Of a DNA stretch of 64,000 bases, positions 1 through 11,700 are shown one piece after another. Position numbers and translations under genes: made by a program. The first letter of the stretch is position 1. Each line of letters opens with the position of its first letter. The DNA comes from Daucus carota subsp. sativus. Taxonomy: Eukaryota > Streptophyta > Magnoliopsida > Apiales > Apiaceae. The stretch lies in the NCBI RefSeq assembly GCF_001625215.2, contig NC_030385.2, positions 41,503,598 to 41,567,597 on the forward strand. The letters are read 5' to 3'. The notes under the pieces were generated by a model, which did no database searches, was not told the DNA's origin, and saw only the letters and a program-made list of their open reading frames with translations.

Positions 1-367
1 GCTTCAGATGAGGAATGAACACCTAAACAAGGAAGTCACAAGTCTTAAAGGAGAAGTGGCGAAGAATGTTGTTGGCGGCAGTGGCAACTTGTGTAATGAT
101 CAAGTATGGAAGCTGGAGCAAAAGAAAGATTATAACTCAGATGAGATAGTCAGGCTTGAGGCCAATAATGAAGCCATAGGTGCCAAAATTATCAACTTCG
201 CAGACGAAGCTAAGATGTTACACAAGGATGCCAATGCTCAACATTATAAGGTAATAAACCTTGAAGCTATGGCAGCTGTATATGAGGGAAATGTTGAGAA
301 TGCCATGGATAGGTTGGTTCTCATGGAGCTCAAATGGAAGCAGCGGGTCGAGTCACTAGACTATTGA
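1..367 (+). CDS. 3' end of a divergent JmjC/coiled-coil gene (copy 0, partial)
   Basis: This is the last 121 codons of a gene whose 5' part lies outside the window. The frame is open from base 2 and stops with TGA at 365-367. The protein matches the final coiled-coil exon of the four complete JmjC genes downstream (shared stretches CNDxxWKLE, NEAIGAK, DEAKxLHKDA, NLEAMAA, ending LDY), but with many substitutions, roughly 70% identity by eye. The four complete copies differ from one another by only a few residues, so this is an older paralogue. It is rich in Glu, Lys, Asn and Leu and predicts a helical coiled coil. No motif gives a function of its own. Confidence 0.85.
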   Translation, partial: LQMRNEHLNKEVTSLKGEVAKNVVGGSGNLCNDQVWKLEQKKDYNSDEIVRLEANNEAIGAKIINFADEAKMLHKDANAQHYKVINLEAMAAVYEGNVENAMDRLVLMELKWKQRVESLDY

Positions 368-608
368 GTACTGTCCAGTGTCCGTGAAGCACAATGTATA
401 CTTGTGCCTTTTTTTTTTTCCAAGGCAGAGACAGTGAAAGGGTTGTCATCTTGAATCCGAGCTTCTTATATCTTAGCAATCAATTGTTTAACGTTGTAAT
501 CAGATAAGCCATGTGTGTAAAGAATCCTGTTGCACAGCTAATAGATACATCACAGGTAGTGTTGCCCCATTTTCTCTGTGTTGAAGCTTCACTGAGATAA
601 CAGCAAGT
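368..608 (+). other. 3' flank of copy 0
   Basis: Non-coding. It resembles the start of the 3' flanks of the complete copies (the aagcacaatgtatacttg stretch, then a paragraph of similar order) and so probably holds the 3' UTR. A T-run lies near 411. No clear polyadenylation signal could be fixed. Confidence 0.5.
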
Positions 609-953
609 CATATATGAGGCCTTTTATGTTGTGTTTGGTTGGGGAGAATGGAATGGAATGGAATGAAATGAGTAAAAAATACTTGAAACTAATAGAGATG
701 TGAAGAAAGTTTTGAAAATTTTTGAAAGAGTGCAAAATTGCTATGATGAGATTTGAGAAGAAAATGAGAATGAGAGAGAATGAAGCATTCCATCTCAAAT
801 GGAAGGGGTGACATCTAACATATGATGTAGGGAATGGAATGAAGGAAGGAATGAAAGTTCTTAAAAATCATCCATAAGATAGTTCATTTTTCATTCCATT
901 CCTTCCGGAATCATTCACCCCAACCAAACACAACATAAAAGGCCTCATATATG
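609..953. mobile_element. MITE with 36-bp perfect terminal inverted repeats
   Basis: Bases 609-644 are the exact reverse complement of 918-953; the inner part of the repeat reads gtgtttggttgggg. The 345-bp element has a GAATGG-rich interior and no coding capacity, the structure of a miniature inverted-repeat transposable element. Flanks are cagcaagt on the left and gtagctct on the right, so no clean target-site duplication is visible outside the 36-bp arms and the superfamily is not assigned. It sits just downstream of copy 0. I saw no second copy in the window. Confidence 0.8.
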
Positions 954-1699
954 GTAGCTCTCTTGATGCACATTAAAACAATAACATTAACATGTCTCTG
1001 GTTAATATTTGTAATTTTAATAATTAAAATTAAAAATTAAAAATTTACGAAATAACAGTACTCAATATAGTTTATTGATTTTTAAAATTATTATTTTACA
1101 AAACAATACCATTTCAATAAATTTTATTTGAGTTGAATTTTTCCTCAAATAAATAAGGTTTACAAGAAGGTACAACTCAAGAGATTATATTACATACTCA
1201 ACATATTTAGATAAATAATATATAACATATCTGATGTATTTTTTGATAATTTATGTAAATTATATGCATTTATGTAACTTCTTCATATTAGCAAACCGAT
1301 GAAGACATGCCTAAAGTAAAGTTCGGAATATCGAGATATAGAAATCAAAGTATAAAAGAAAAAATTACAAAAAAAAAATTATGTAAGCACAAATTACTAG
1401 TTTATTTTTGCTCACTATAGTCATACATTTTAACACCACACATTCAAATTGAACGTAGATGAAAAACCTAAAAAAAAAAAACAGAATCAATCAACTAAAG
1501 ATTGGAGGAAGAATAAAGGAAAAATACAAGATCATTAAGAATGTGTTATGTGTATAAGTAATTGCCAATTAGGAGAAATTTGATTAGTTGTCAAAGAAAT
1601 CATCACTCACATATACACATATTCTTACAATTTTCTGTTATACTTGTACAAAAAGATGAAATAGTAAAAATTAGAAAATATTGAGTGAAAAGATTTTTT

Positions 1700-2062
1700 C
1701 ACTATCACGCAGTAACAAACATGGGTGACAGATATATGTGCAATTGTAAGTTAAAAATTCAAAACGAGAATATTAGAATCACTGAGCGTGAGGTGTCTAA
1801 TGTTCTTGACAAAATGATTTTTAGAGTCGCATCTATTATGTCAGTTCTTTCTCCGTCGTGAAAACAGGGTAATGCGTCGTTTTTATGTTTAACACCAACG
1901 TATATTAAGATTGTGATATACAACCGACGTTTAAAGTATACAATATGCGTCGCCTTTAGAAAATCCGACACCTAACACTATCTATAGTATTGGCCTTCTG
2001 TTTAACCGACGCTGTAGGTTATAGTTTATGCGTCACTTTGACTCAACGGCCGCTTTAGGTTA
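1700..2062. repeat. CGTCG/CGACG-rich motif cluster, possible decayed transposon end
   Basis: Short motifs such as accgacg and gcgtcg recur in both orientations (near 1830, 1875, 1923, 1950, 2005, 2030) in an otherwise AT-rich stretch. The same block recurs at about 41220-41640. Inverted short motifs like this are typical of sub-terminal regions of CACTA-class elements, but no terminus is visible, so this is only a suggestion. Confidence 0.3.
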
Positions 2063-2070
2063 AAAAAAAT

Positions 2071-2173
2071 ATAATCAAGCTTGAGGCCGGCCAGTAATGA
2101 AACTATAGAAGCCAAGATTAACAAGTTTGCAGATGAAGCTGAGGTGTTACATGCTCAAAATTATAAAGTACTG
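2071..2173 (+). pseudogene. Relic of the coiled-coil final exon
   Basis: About 100 bp match the coding strand of the final exon around the NEAIGAK...DEAK...HYKVL region. In one frame it reads SNETIEAKINKFADEAEVLH and then loses register. It lacks about 11 bp (between gttacat and gctcaaaattat) that are present in its duplicate at 42012-42125, and both relics carry an extra base after the LEA codons. It is an isolated, disabled fragment of an older gene copy. Confidence 0.75.
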
Positions 2174-3755
2174 CTTATTTGGGGGTCACAGCTGCGTGTA
2201 GAATCCTCGCAATCAATTTTTAAACACTATCAATAACATAAAATCAAAATAGTATCAGCAAATTTTTTTTTTTAATGAATTTTACAAGCATAAAAAGGAT
2301 AAAAGGAGTTTGTTTCTTCAACTTGTTTGAAAATCTAGGTATCTGATTTTTCGAAGAGAAGCCCATAATAATATTCCTTTTTAATCAAGAACATTCAACA
2401 TATATAACACGTCTAAAGAAGCCATGTAGTGAAGAATCAACAAATATGAGCTTAACAGCGACAATTAAAAAAAAAGCAGAGTTTTGACTGTCCTAGAGAG
2501 ATGTTTTACATAGGAATTCTAAAGCTCAATTATATTTTATCTGAACCAAATTTTACCAGACCACTGGCTTTCAAGTTAAAACTCTGAAACCTCAATTCAA
2601 CAATAAAGAAATTTTCTCAATATTGTTTTTTTTTATCCCAAAAATCACAATAAATAAACTTGGTCGGTTCATCCACTCTCTCATGATGTGTTCCCTGAAA
2701 AACTAATCGCGGGTTCCTCTCTCGACATGACAGGGGTCGGTATTCATATGCAATTCAAATCTTGAAACCTCTTATCATCTGGGGTCCTAGTTAGTTGCAT
2801 GACTCTCATTTCTTTTAAGACTTTCATTTTAATGCTCTAACATTAGGACGACAATTTCACTAGTGTTCACTTAATGAAATAGAATGAGAGGAGAATGGAA
2901 CACAAGTTTTAATTGAGAGAAAAGCAACATTGGACATCCGAAGCACACATGTAGTACAACGTTTGCATGTTTGAGAACAACACTTGTACACCCTTCTGCT
3001 AGGCTATACTAGCTAAGTCTTCCTCATTCCTGCATTGTTTTATGGACCCAATGGGAAGAGGATTGGAATATTATCTAAATATGTTGAAATACTTGCAAAA
3101 AATTTCAAAACCAAAGAAAATCTTATTAACTATCATACACCTATGCAAAAAAATAACCAATTAATTAATATAATATCATTATCTACCACAAAAGCATGAT
3201 ATAATTTTTTTGATCCCTTGTTTCTAAAATAAATTCTCCATATGCCCTAGACGAGCTATTATATATTCTCAAATCTAGGAAAGTTAAATCAAGCTAGTCA
3301 TGAATTCCATGTATTATAATTATATTTATTCTTGTCAGTATACTGCAGGAGTCATTACTACAGTAATGCATATTTTACCAACTCATACCTGCTCCTGATA
3401 ATAAGCTTGTTACCAAAAGGTTAAGCTCGAAGGAGTATGACTACAATTACAAAACTAGCTAGTTAACTATAGAACATAATTTAACTGACATTACGCCAAG
3501 GAGTTGTAGTTTTTGGCTGATTTGCATCTTTTCGATAAAATTGTACATATCATCGATCAATATAATAAAGTAGATTTTGCAGTTAAATTGTTAACACATA
3601 AAGAAGTCAGGTATGATAAGATGACCTTCCAAAAAATAAGATGGTCATAGTCTTCTCCCTTGCTATGATGGGTGTCCTTTGTCGTCTCTCTGAATTTAAT
3701 CTTTAAGAATTAAAGAATAAATAAAAACCTTTTTTTAATAGAATAGCCAAAGAGA
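2174..3755. other. AT-rich non-coding stretch
   Basis: No gene, RNA or terminal-repeat structure was recognised. It is duplicated at about 42126-43770. Confidence 0.6.
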
Positions 3756-4459
3756 TAGGGTAATATCCATGCACTTGACATCTAATATTATTGTGCAAAA
3801 TGCTAGAGACTACACTGTTCTCAAAACAATTTCATTAAATTAATTGTTCATGTATATATATCAACAGCACCCATTAAATTTTACATTTTACTATCACATC
3901 ATAATTTATTATTTACTTGCCACAATAGTATATATGGAGAATGTAGAGTCTGAGAGATGTAATCATAAAATATACTTTTCATTCTAGTGCAGTCAATATA
4001 GGAGTTATAGATATAAGTTCACTAACGATAACATTTGTTGTTGACAATATAATATAAAAAAGTCTTTTAAGTATGCTAATAGCACACAATATATAATAAC
4101 TGATTATTAATTAAAATGAATAATTTTATTGGTGAAGATTTTTATATATCATTATAAACCAGCAATGTAGGGGCTTAGTGACAAATATAACACCTGTAAT
4201 CATGAGCGACAACTTTTAATCATAACTAGTGTGGTTAGTATTGGACCCACTGACATATAATAATCGTGAATAGTGTTCCATTTATTTTTGACCATAGTAC
4301 CCATAAAGGTCCTAGGGACAGGCATGAAAGTTGTACAAATCGGGTTATATATAAAATAGGCGTTTGTTGTTGTCAATATAATATAAAATCTAGCGGGCCT
4401 TACTTAAATAATTTATTAATCTGAGACAAGTTGAAGAACTAGTTGAGTCGAGCTGCAGA

Positions 4460-4501
4460 ATGGAGAGACAAAAGCAAGAGTTAATTCAGTATATTACTTG
4501 A
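4460..4501 (+). other. Truncated duplicate of the gene's start (decoy start 1)
   Basis: The bases gctgcagaatggagag and onward copy the start-codon region of the real gene (ggtgcagaatggagag, 5980-5995). The short frame reads MERQKQELIQYIT then stop, against [13 protein letters not shown] in the real exon 1. It lies inside the upstream tandem repeats, so repeat expansion must have included the beginning of exon 1. Equivalents start at 15020 and 25557. Copy 4 has lost this one. Confidence 0.65.
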
Positions 4502-5165
4502 TATACTAGAGACCCACACTGTTCATGTATATATAGCAACCACACCCATTAAAATCTTTCATTCTACTATCACATCATCATCTTATTATTTATTTTTCAC
4601 AGTAGTAAGGTGAATGTAGGGCGTGAGAATCATACAATTTATTTTTCATCATAGTGCGGTCATTGTAGGGCCCCACAGATATAACAGTTGTATTCACTAA
4701 CGTTTGTTGTTGCAAATATAATATAAAAGAATTTTTCTAGTGTGTGCTCATAATACAGTACACACGTTAACAACTAATTTTTAATTAAGTGGAACATATT
4801 TATCGGTGAAGATTTTTCTTCATGCAGAGTCATTATTATTAATGAGATGAGAGTACATAAATATATATATGCCACCCACCTAAAGAGTGGCTTTCACACT
4901 AGCAATTGTGAATATAAATTTATTATAGAGACCATCAATGTAGGGCCTAGTGACAAATATAACGGCTGTAATCATGAGCGATACCTTAGTCATATTGTGG
5001 TTAGTATAGGGGCCTATTGACAGCTATAATTGTGAATAGTATCTGGTTTATTTTTTTTACCGTAATGCCCATAAAACTACCTAGAGACAGGTGTAATCAT
5101 AAAAATTGTACAAACACGTGTTTGTTGTCAATATAATATAAAATCTAGCGGGCCTTGCCTGGATA

Positions 5166-5279
5166 ATGGAGAAACAAACACATGAGTTAATTGAGTATAT
5201 AGCAATCACACCCATTAAAATCTTCCATTCTACTATCACATCATCATCTTATTATTTATTTTTCATAATAGTAAGGTGA
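5166..5279 (+). other. Truncated duplicate of the gene's start (decoy start 2)
   Basis: A second degenerate copy of the exon 1 start: MEKQTHELIEYIA and onward, 37 codons to a stop. The opening is similar to the real N-terminus and then runs into repeat sequence. Equivalents start at 15723, 26260 and 44722. If transcription began upstream of it, it would act as an upstream ORF; whether it is transcribed cannot be told from the sequence. Confidence 0.55.
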
Positions 5280-5877
5280 ATGTGTAGGGCGTGAGAAATG
5301 TCATCATAAAGTTTACTTTTAATCATAGTGCGTTCATTGTACGTAGGACCCCACAAATATAACAGTAAAAATTGTATCATTAACGTTTGTTGTTGCAAAT
5401 ATAACATAAAGAGTTTTTCTAGTGTGTGCCCATATATAACACAAGCTAACAACTAATTTTTAATTAAGTGGAACATATTTATTGGTGAAGATTTTTCTTT
5501 ATATAGGGTCATTATCATTAATGAGATGGGAGTACATAAAAATATGCCACCTACCCAAAAAGTGGCGTTCACACTAGCAATTGTGAATATAAATTTATTA
5601 TAGACGGTCAATTTATGGGCCTACTGTCTACTGATAAATATAACGGCTGTAATCTTATTATTTATTTTTCACAATAGTAAGGTGAATGTAGGACGTGAGA
5701 AATGTCATCATAAAGTTTAATTTTCATCAAGGGCTCACAGACAGTTGTATTCAATAACGTTTGTTGTTGCAGATTTATACATTACAAATGGGCACGACTT
5801 TTTATGTTAAAGGACATCATGTCTTGACTACAAAAACTCACCTTTGATCATCATTTTATTCACAAGTTGAACAAAAC

Positions 5878-5988
5878 CAAAAAACCAAGAAAGAAGAAGA
5901 AGAAAAGGGAGAAGAAGAAAAAGAAGGAAGGAAGGATCGAATATATCAAACATCAAAACAAAGTAAGCTAGTTGCGTCGAGGTGCAGA
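5878..5988 (+). promoter_or_regulatory. Purine-rich 5' leader of gene copy 1
   Basis: A run of aag/gaa repeats (5885-5937) precedes the ATG at 5989 and is conserved in all four copies (before 16547, 27084 and 45546). GA-rich leaders are common in plant mRNAs and can bind GAGA-type factors. A weak TATA-like tttatac lies at about 5774. The transcription start is not determinable here. Confidence 0.4.
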
Positions 5989-8682
5989 ATGGAGAGAAAA
6001 ACACAAGAGTTAGTTGCTTCGAGGAGTAGAATAGAGAGGTCTAGAAAAAGAAAACAACTATATCAACTTGATGGTTCTGATTCATTTGATTCATCTACTA
6101 GCAAAGATGCTTATAAGCCTAGACGTCGTAAAATTGTAAGTTTTTTTTTTCAAACTTATAATCACGAACGAAACCCCCCAATTCTGATATATCTATGAAC
6201 CAAAAGACTTTTTTTTAACATGATTCAAAATTATTTCTGTGAATTTTGTGATTCAACTTTGACTTAATTAATTGATGATAGATCTAAAGAAAATACACAA
6301 TTGAATTGATTATTTATTTAATATCTCGTGTACAGGAGAAAAATAGGAGTGGCGGTGAACAGAAGTACTGCCATCAGTGCAAAAGAAATGATGGGCATGT
6401 TGTGACCTGCAACAGATGTGAGAGGAAACGATATTGTACTTCGTGTATTTCAAAAAAGTATGTTTATCTGTTTTTCTTTTTTATTGATAGAAAAATAATT
6501 AGAGTGATCTAGCGTTTGATGATTAATTAATTTATGAGAAAAGGTAGTAATTTTATATAATAGCAATGACATATAAATTATATATTTCAATTATTAAAAT
6601 TATATGTATATCAATTATATGGAATTTTTTATCCAACCACTTACCTATTAATATGTTTTATCTCAATTACAATATCTATATGAGTTTGTATCCGGTTATG
6701 AGTATAGGAAGTTTTTGAAGTTGGCTCAACAAATTAATATTTGTTAGAATTTAAGATTTAAGAACGTATATTCAACCATTGTACATTGGTACTGTGTAAA
6801 CACTAAACAAAACAAAATTTGAGTGTTGAAGTGGAAAGTAATAATTTTTGTGGTCTTTCCACATTGATGGGTTGCTTGCATTTAATATCTGGTTTTTGCT
6901 TCTTCGTTTATAAACAGCTATCCCCAGATGAATGAGGAGGATTTTCTTATGGAATGTCCTTTCTGCCGAGACATTTGCAATTGCAAGAGTTGTTTGCGCT
7001 TGGAATTGCCCGAAAAGGTTTGTTTCTTTGACATTTTAACTTCAATCATCAATGAATTCATCAAGGTATTCATGAGGCTTATCATGGCTATATAACCTAT
7101 ATATATACTATTTTCGATGTTTTTTCCAGAACGAAACAAGGATGAGCGAAGGAGACAAAAAGAATTACGCAAAGTATCTCCTGCGACGGCTTCTTCCATA
7201 TGTGAAACAAATTAACGAAGAGCAAAGTTTGGAAAAAGAGATGGAGGCACAAATTCGAGGTACACTACAACAAACTGGGCTATTTACGACGTAAACTGAT
7301 ATATGGTTATATTACTTAATATATATAAGTATCTGTTGACTGCGTTTCTTTTGCTCGATTCTTTTTCATTACTCTCGTTTCCTGTAGTTAAATCTATTAA
7401 TTTCACTTTACTATATATTAAGATAGAATGTATTAATTAAATGGTTGCTCCAGTTTGATTAGGGCAGGTTTTCCATTTCTAGTCATTTTAACTTGTATTG
7501 TATTATTTTCCCCAGGGTTGCCATTTTCTGAGGTCAAAGTGCAGCAAGCAGACTGCTATGTTAATGAGCGTCTAAATTGGTAAGATTTTGAATATTCTCC
7601 TCCCTGCTGTTAACTGCATGCCTTCTGCAGTTGTGCTTAATTAGTAAAGCAATGTTCTATGCAGCAACTGGTGCGAAACTTCGATTGCTGACTACCACCG
7701 GAGCTGCACAAAATGTCCGTATGATCTATGCATCTCCTGTTGCCGGGACTTGCGTGCTGGCTCTTTGCAAGCAGGTCATCCGGGAAGCATGAATCAATAT
7801 AAGAACCCGGGGGTGGGGTACTTACATGGTGAAACATGTAAACCAGCTCGAAGCAATAGAACTGTGGGCACATCGACTGCAACAAAGGACGGTGGTTCCC
7901 GCGGGAAGGCAAAATTACCTGAATGGAGGCCTAACAAGGATGGCAGCATCTCTTGTCCACCGGAGAGTTTGGGTGGGTGTGGAAAAGGTATTCTGAGGCT
8001 GAACCAGGTCTTGCGAGACGGTTGGCTTTCAAACGTGATATTGAAAGCTGAAGAATTATGCCAACAGTATAATCTGGATGGCATGCCAGATCCCACACAC
8101 GGGTGCTCCTGTTGTGATTTGGCAGCTGGTGATGACACGGCCACAGAGAAAATACGGAAAGCTATAGACATTCAAGCCGGAGATCACAAGCATTTTCAGG
8201 CGCACTGGTCAAAAGGCGAACCGGTGATTGTGACTGGGGGACTTGACAGAACATATGGTCTAAGCTGGGAACCGATGGTGATGTCTCGAGCAATGCATGA
8301 TAAGTCCCGTACCGGTGTGACTGTCTTGAATTGTTTGAACTGGTGCAAGGTAAGTTTGTTTCTTGTTTTTATAGTATATACAGTTTTTTCTGTCTTGTTT
8401 CACAAAAAAACATTTACATTTATAGTGTATTATGAATAACCTAGAAAACAAGGAGTCTTCACCCACCTGCCGCACTGCGTACTCGATTCTTGACGATTTT
8501 TGGGTGCTCGGGGATTGCTGAAGATTCTTTTTAATAATTAATTGTGTGATTTAGTTGAATACTCTACACTTATACTACCTTGTCATGTGATAATTGTGGT
8601 CTTAAATAATTATATTGTAAACTGTTATGGATATTGAACTTATTTATTTAATTATTCGGTATTAATATAAATATAACTCTTG

Positions 8683-8728
<46 letters not shown>

Positions 8729-11700
8729 TTAATATATACTTTTAATATATTAATATTTGTTGAATCCCCTCGTACCCGAATCCCCATTTGAAATTTACTG
8801 AATTCTCATATCCATGTACCACGTACTGCCATACCCGCACGTGTTCTCATGCTTTATAGTGTATAACTGAATCCACCGTTTTCCAAGTGCATATATAGTA
8901 CTAGCAAATAAAGGGTATATATGAGTACTTGTTTAACAGAAGCTAGCAATTAAATGTGTAGCTCTAATAATTATGAAATCCAGTTACTAATCATTTAACT
9001 AAGTTAATTAATATTAAATGTTATCTGTCTTGCAGGAGGAATATAGCCTAAGTTTGTTCTTTAAAGGCTATACAGAGGGTAGACTTGACTTGGCTGGCTG
9101 GCCCCAAATGCTAAAGTTAAATGATTGGCCTGAATCTGGTTCGTTTGAGGATCGTCTCCCACGTCATAACGTGGAGTTCTTAAGCGCTTTGCCGTTCAAG
9201 GAGTACACACATCCACAGAGCGGCTACTTGAACCTTGCTGTCAAGTTACCGGAGGGCCATCTGAAGCCAGACACAGGTCCCAAACTATATACCGCTTATG
9301 GCTTTTCCCAGCAACTCGGACGTGGTGATTCCGTCTCCAAACTCAGCTATCATGACTCTGACGCAGTATGATCTCCTTTATAATTACAATTAGTTCTGTT
9401 CAGTGATTACCTATAAAATTAAATATAATTGAGCTAGAAGTTTTCTGTGTAAAGTAGAATACGTAAACCACATTATTCAAATTGAATAACTCTTACCATT
9501 ATTATGTCTTCTGTCGAAGGTATACGTGCTAACTCATGTCAAAGAGATGACATTCACTCCTTCTGAGCTTGCTAAGATGGAACAGCTGAAGGAGAAGCAC
9601 CGTGTTCAGGACGAGAGAGAAATATATGCAGAGGGTGACATGGGAAATGGACCGGAGCCGCAGCTGGAATCCAATGATCCAGAAGAGCTGCAAAACCCAA
9701 AGAGCGGTGCCCTCTGGGACATTTACCGCAGAGAAGATGCTTTCAAATTGAAAGAATATCTGAGAAGGCATTTTAAAGAGTTCAGACATACATATTGCTT
9801 GCCGTTAAAGCAGGTACCCTTATAACTACTACTTGATGATAATTTCTTGTCGATCAGAATAGATGGATATAATGATTTTATTTTGCCAGGGTGTTGATCC
9901 CATATATGATGGGGTATTTTACCTCAACGCCGAGCATCAAAGAAGACTTAAAGAGGAATATGGCAAGTTTTCATATATAGAATTTACATAGACATTTTCT
10001 TTTTATTTGATATGAAATTGCCTGGAATAATAATTTTTTCTATTTCTAGGAATTGAACCATGGAGGGTGGTTCAAAATCTAGGAGATGCAATTTTCATTC
10101 CTGCCGGCTGTCCTTTTCAAGTTAGAAACTTGAAGGTGAGATTTCAACAAAAGCTCTTAATTTACAAGTCAATCACCGTAATGTTTTTGATTTCTTGTTA
10201 AAATTAAAATATCTTCTGTTGTTCATAGCAATTTATTTTATCATGATAAGAATTTCTGACATTTCATGGTGTCCTCCTTGATTAAAAATTATTTAAATAT
10301 TTATTTTTGTTCATAACAATATATTTTATCATGATATGGATACTGCTTACTAATTAATATTTCTGCATATTTCATTAGTCATGTATACAGGTTTCGACCG
10401 GTTTTGTGTCACCTGAAAGCATACATGAGTGCCTCCGTTTTACCGAGGAAATTCGTGTCCTTCCCCGAGAGCACGTGGCCAAGGAGGACAAATTAGGGGT
10501 AGGTTATTAATTTTTCTTTTTTACTACATATGATATTGTCAAAATTTATCTGCTCAAATCATATTCACTTACCATTGTTTTTATTTTAAATTTTACTTTC
10601 ATGGCATCCGATTTAATTTCTTTTAGTACTTATATTCATTTATAACTGTTTTTATTCTAAATTTGTCTTTCATGACGTTGGATTTGAATTTCTTTTTGCT
10701 TCATGCAGGTAAAAAAATTAATTATTCATGCAATAAGACAAGTATCGAACGACTTGGAAGAGGTTACCAAGTAAGATAAGCTTGTATATTGATTTTTTTA
10801 TGAAATACTACACATTATACAATTTAATCATAAAATATCTTGACTTTCTCCTTTGATCTAAAAATGTGCTCTTATAAAACTACTTCGCCAGTTACATCTC
10901 ATCTAAACTGTTATATTTGACTCACAGAACGGAGACAGTGACTGATAGCTTGGATGTCAGTTCTGATTCTTCAGTACAGGGTGGATACATGGGTTCAGAC
11001 CTAGCAAATTTGGAGATCGAAAGCTATTACCAAGAACCCAACCCAACTTTAGTACAAGGTGACTTCCAAGAAGAGGCTAATATATCTCAGGTAATCTAGG
11101 TCAATTTTTTTTTTAGCATTCACTTTTTGTTATGGCAATAAATTGTAGTTTTACTTGCTCCGCGCTTCTCCTAGATCATGTTTCTTTACTTTTTAATGCA
11201 GGAGGTTTCTGACATCTTAACCCAACGCATGAAATCTGTTACCTCGGATAATTCTCCACGTCAAGTTCCCAGGTCAATCCCTGCCGCGATGGTTGAGTTC
11301 TTCAATGAGTTGGAGGCACAAATCCAGAAAGAAAATGTGGATGTGTTAATGGTACTTCCTCCCCAAATACATCTGGATGAAGAGATCATCCAGGAGTATG
11401 AGAAGAGTTTGAAGAAACACATGTCAGGACGCCTGCTTGACCTTGCCGATGATCCAAATTTGCAAGACTTCAATAGAGTCTTGCACTTTTTGCTTGCCTC
11501 TAGGAGGATCCCCTCACATTTGCAGCAGGGATTCTTAGCTCTTCGCAGGGATCTGCCAGACTTAACGAGTAGAGCATACGAGCTTCACAAGGAAGTGAAC
11601 CGGGGCATGGTTATGCCTCTGGCAAGGTCTAAAGAGCGAGAGGAACTGAAGAGCATGTTGGGAAAATATCGCCAGATCGAAGAAAATATGATGAAATTAG

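Larger units (their letters stand above)
1045..4330. repeat. Far-upstream segmental duplication, first copy
   Basis: From about 1045 the sequence matches 38433 onward almost base for base up to 4330 / 44327. Differences are a retroelement insertion in the second copy (38999-41140), about 410 bp present at 41589-42001 but missing near 2060, and small indels. It lies upstream of gene copies 1 and 4 only. Copies 2 and 3 start their upstream homology later, at the equivalent of about 4266. It is mostly AT-rich non-coding DNA. Confidence 0.85.
3756..5810 (+). repeat. Degenerate ~0.7-kb tandem repeats upstream of gene copy 1
   Basis: The same ordered motifs recur: cacccattaaa, then tcacatcat, then gtgaatgtagg, then gtttgttgttg, then taattaagtggaacat, then ggtgaagatttttct. 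The ggtgaagattttt motif appears near 4124, 4806 and 5484, a spacing of about 680 bp, and a partial fourth unit lies at about 5645-5780. The repeats run directly into the 5' leader of gene copy 1, so they form its promoter-proximal region. The stretch from about 4266 on is reproduced upstream of copies 2 and 3 and, with a deletion, copy 4. Confidence 0.8.

Noticed and set aside
5252..5452. 66-aa minus-strand ORF repeated at 15809, 26346 and 44808
   Set aside because: Lies inside the upstream tandem repeats and is conserved only because the DNA is duplicated; low-complexity hydrophobic product.
7637..8171. Long minus-strand ORFs opposite exon 6 (and equivalents in the other copies)
   Set aside because: Antisense shadows of a coding exon; no promoter, splice logic or family resemblance.
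9340..9365. Possible shifted Fe(II) motif using the His of YHDSD
   Set aside because: His is followed by Asp-Ser-Asp, so the acidic residue is at +1 or +3, not +2, and the distal His is Phe; the flanking KL and SDAV fix the alignment.
10379..10498. A four-residue deletion after the distal metal site
   Set aside because: It appears only if exon 11 starts at 10391; the acceptor at 10378 restores SCIQ and matches the family.
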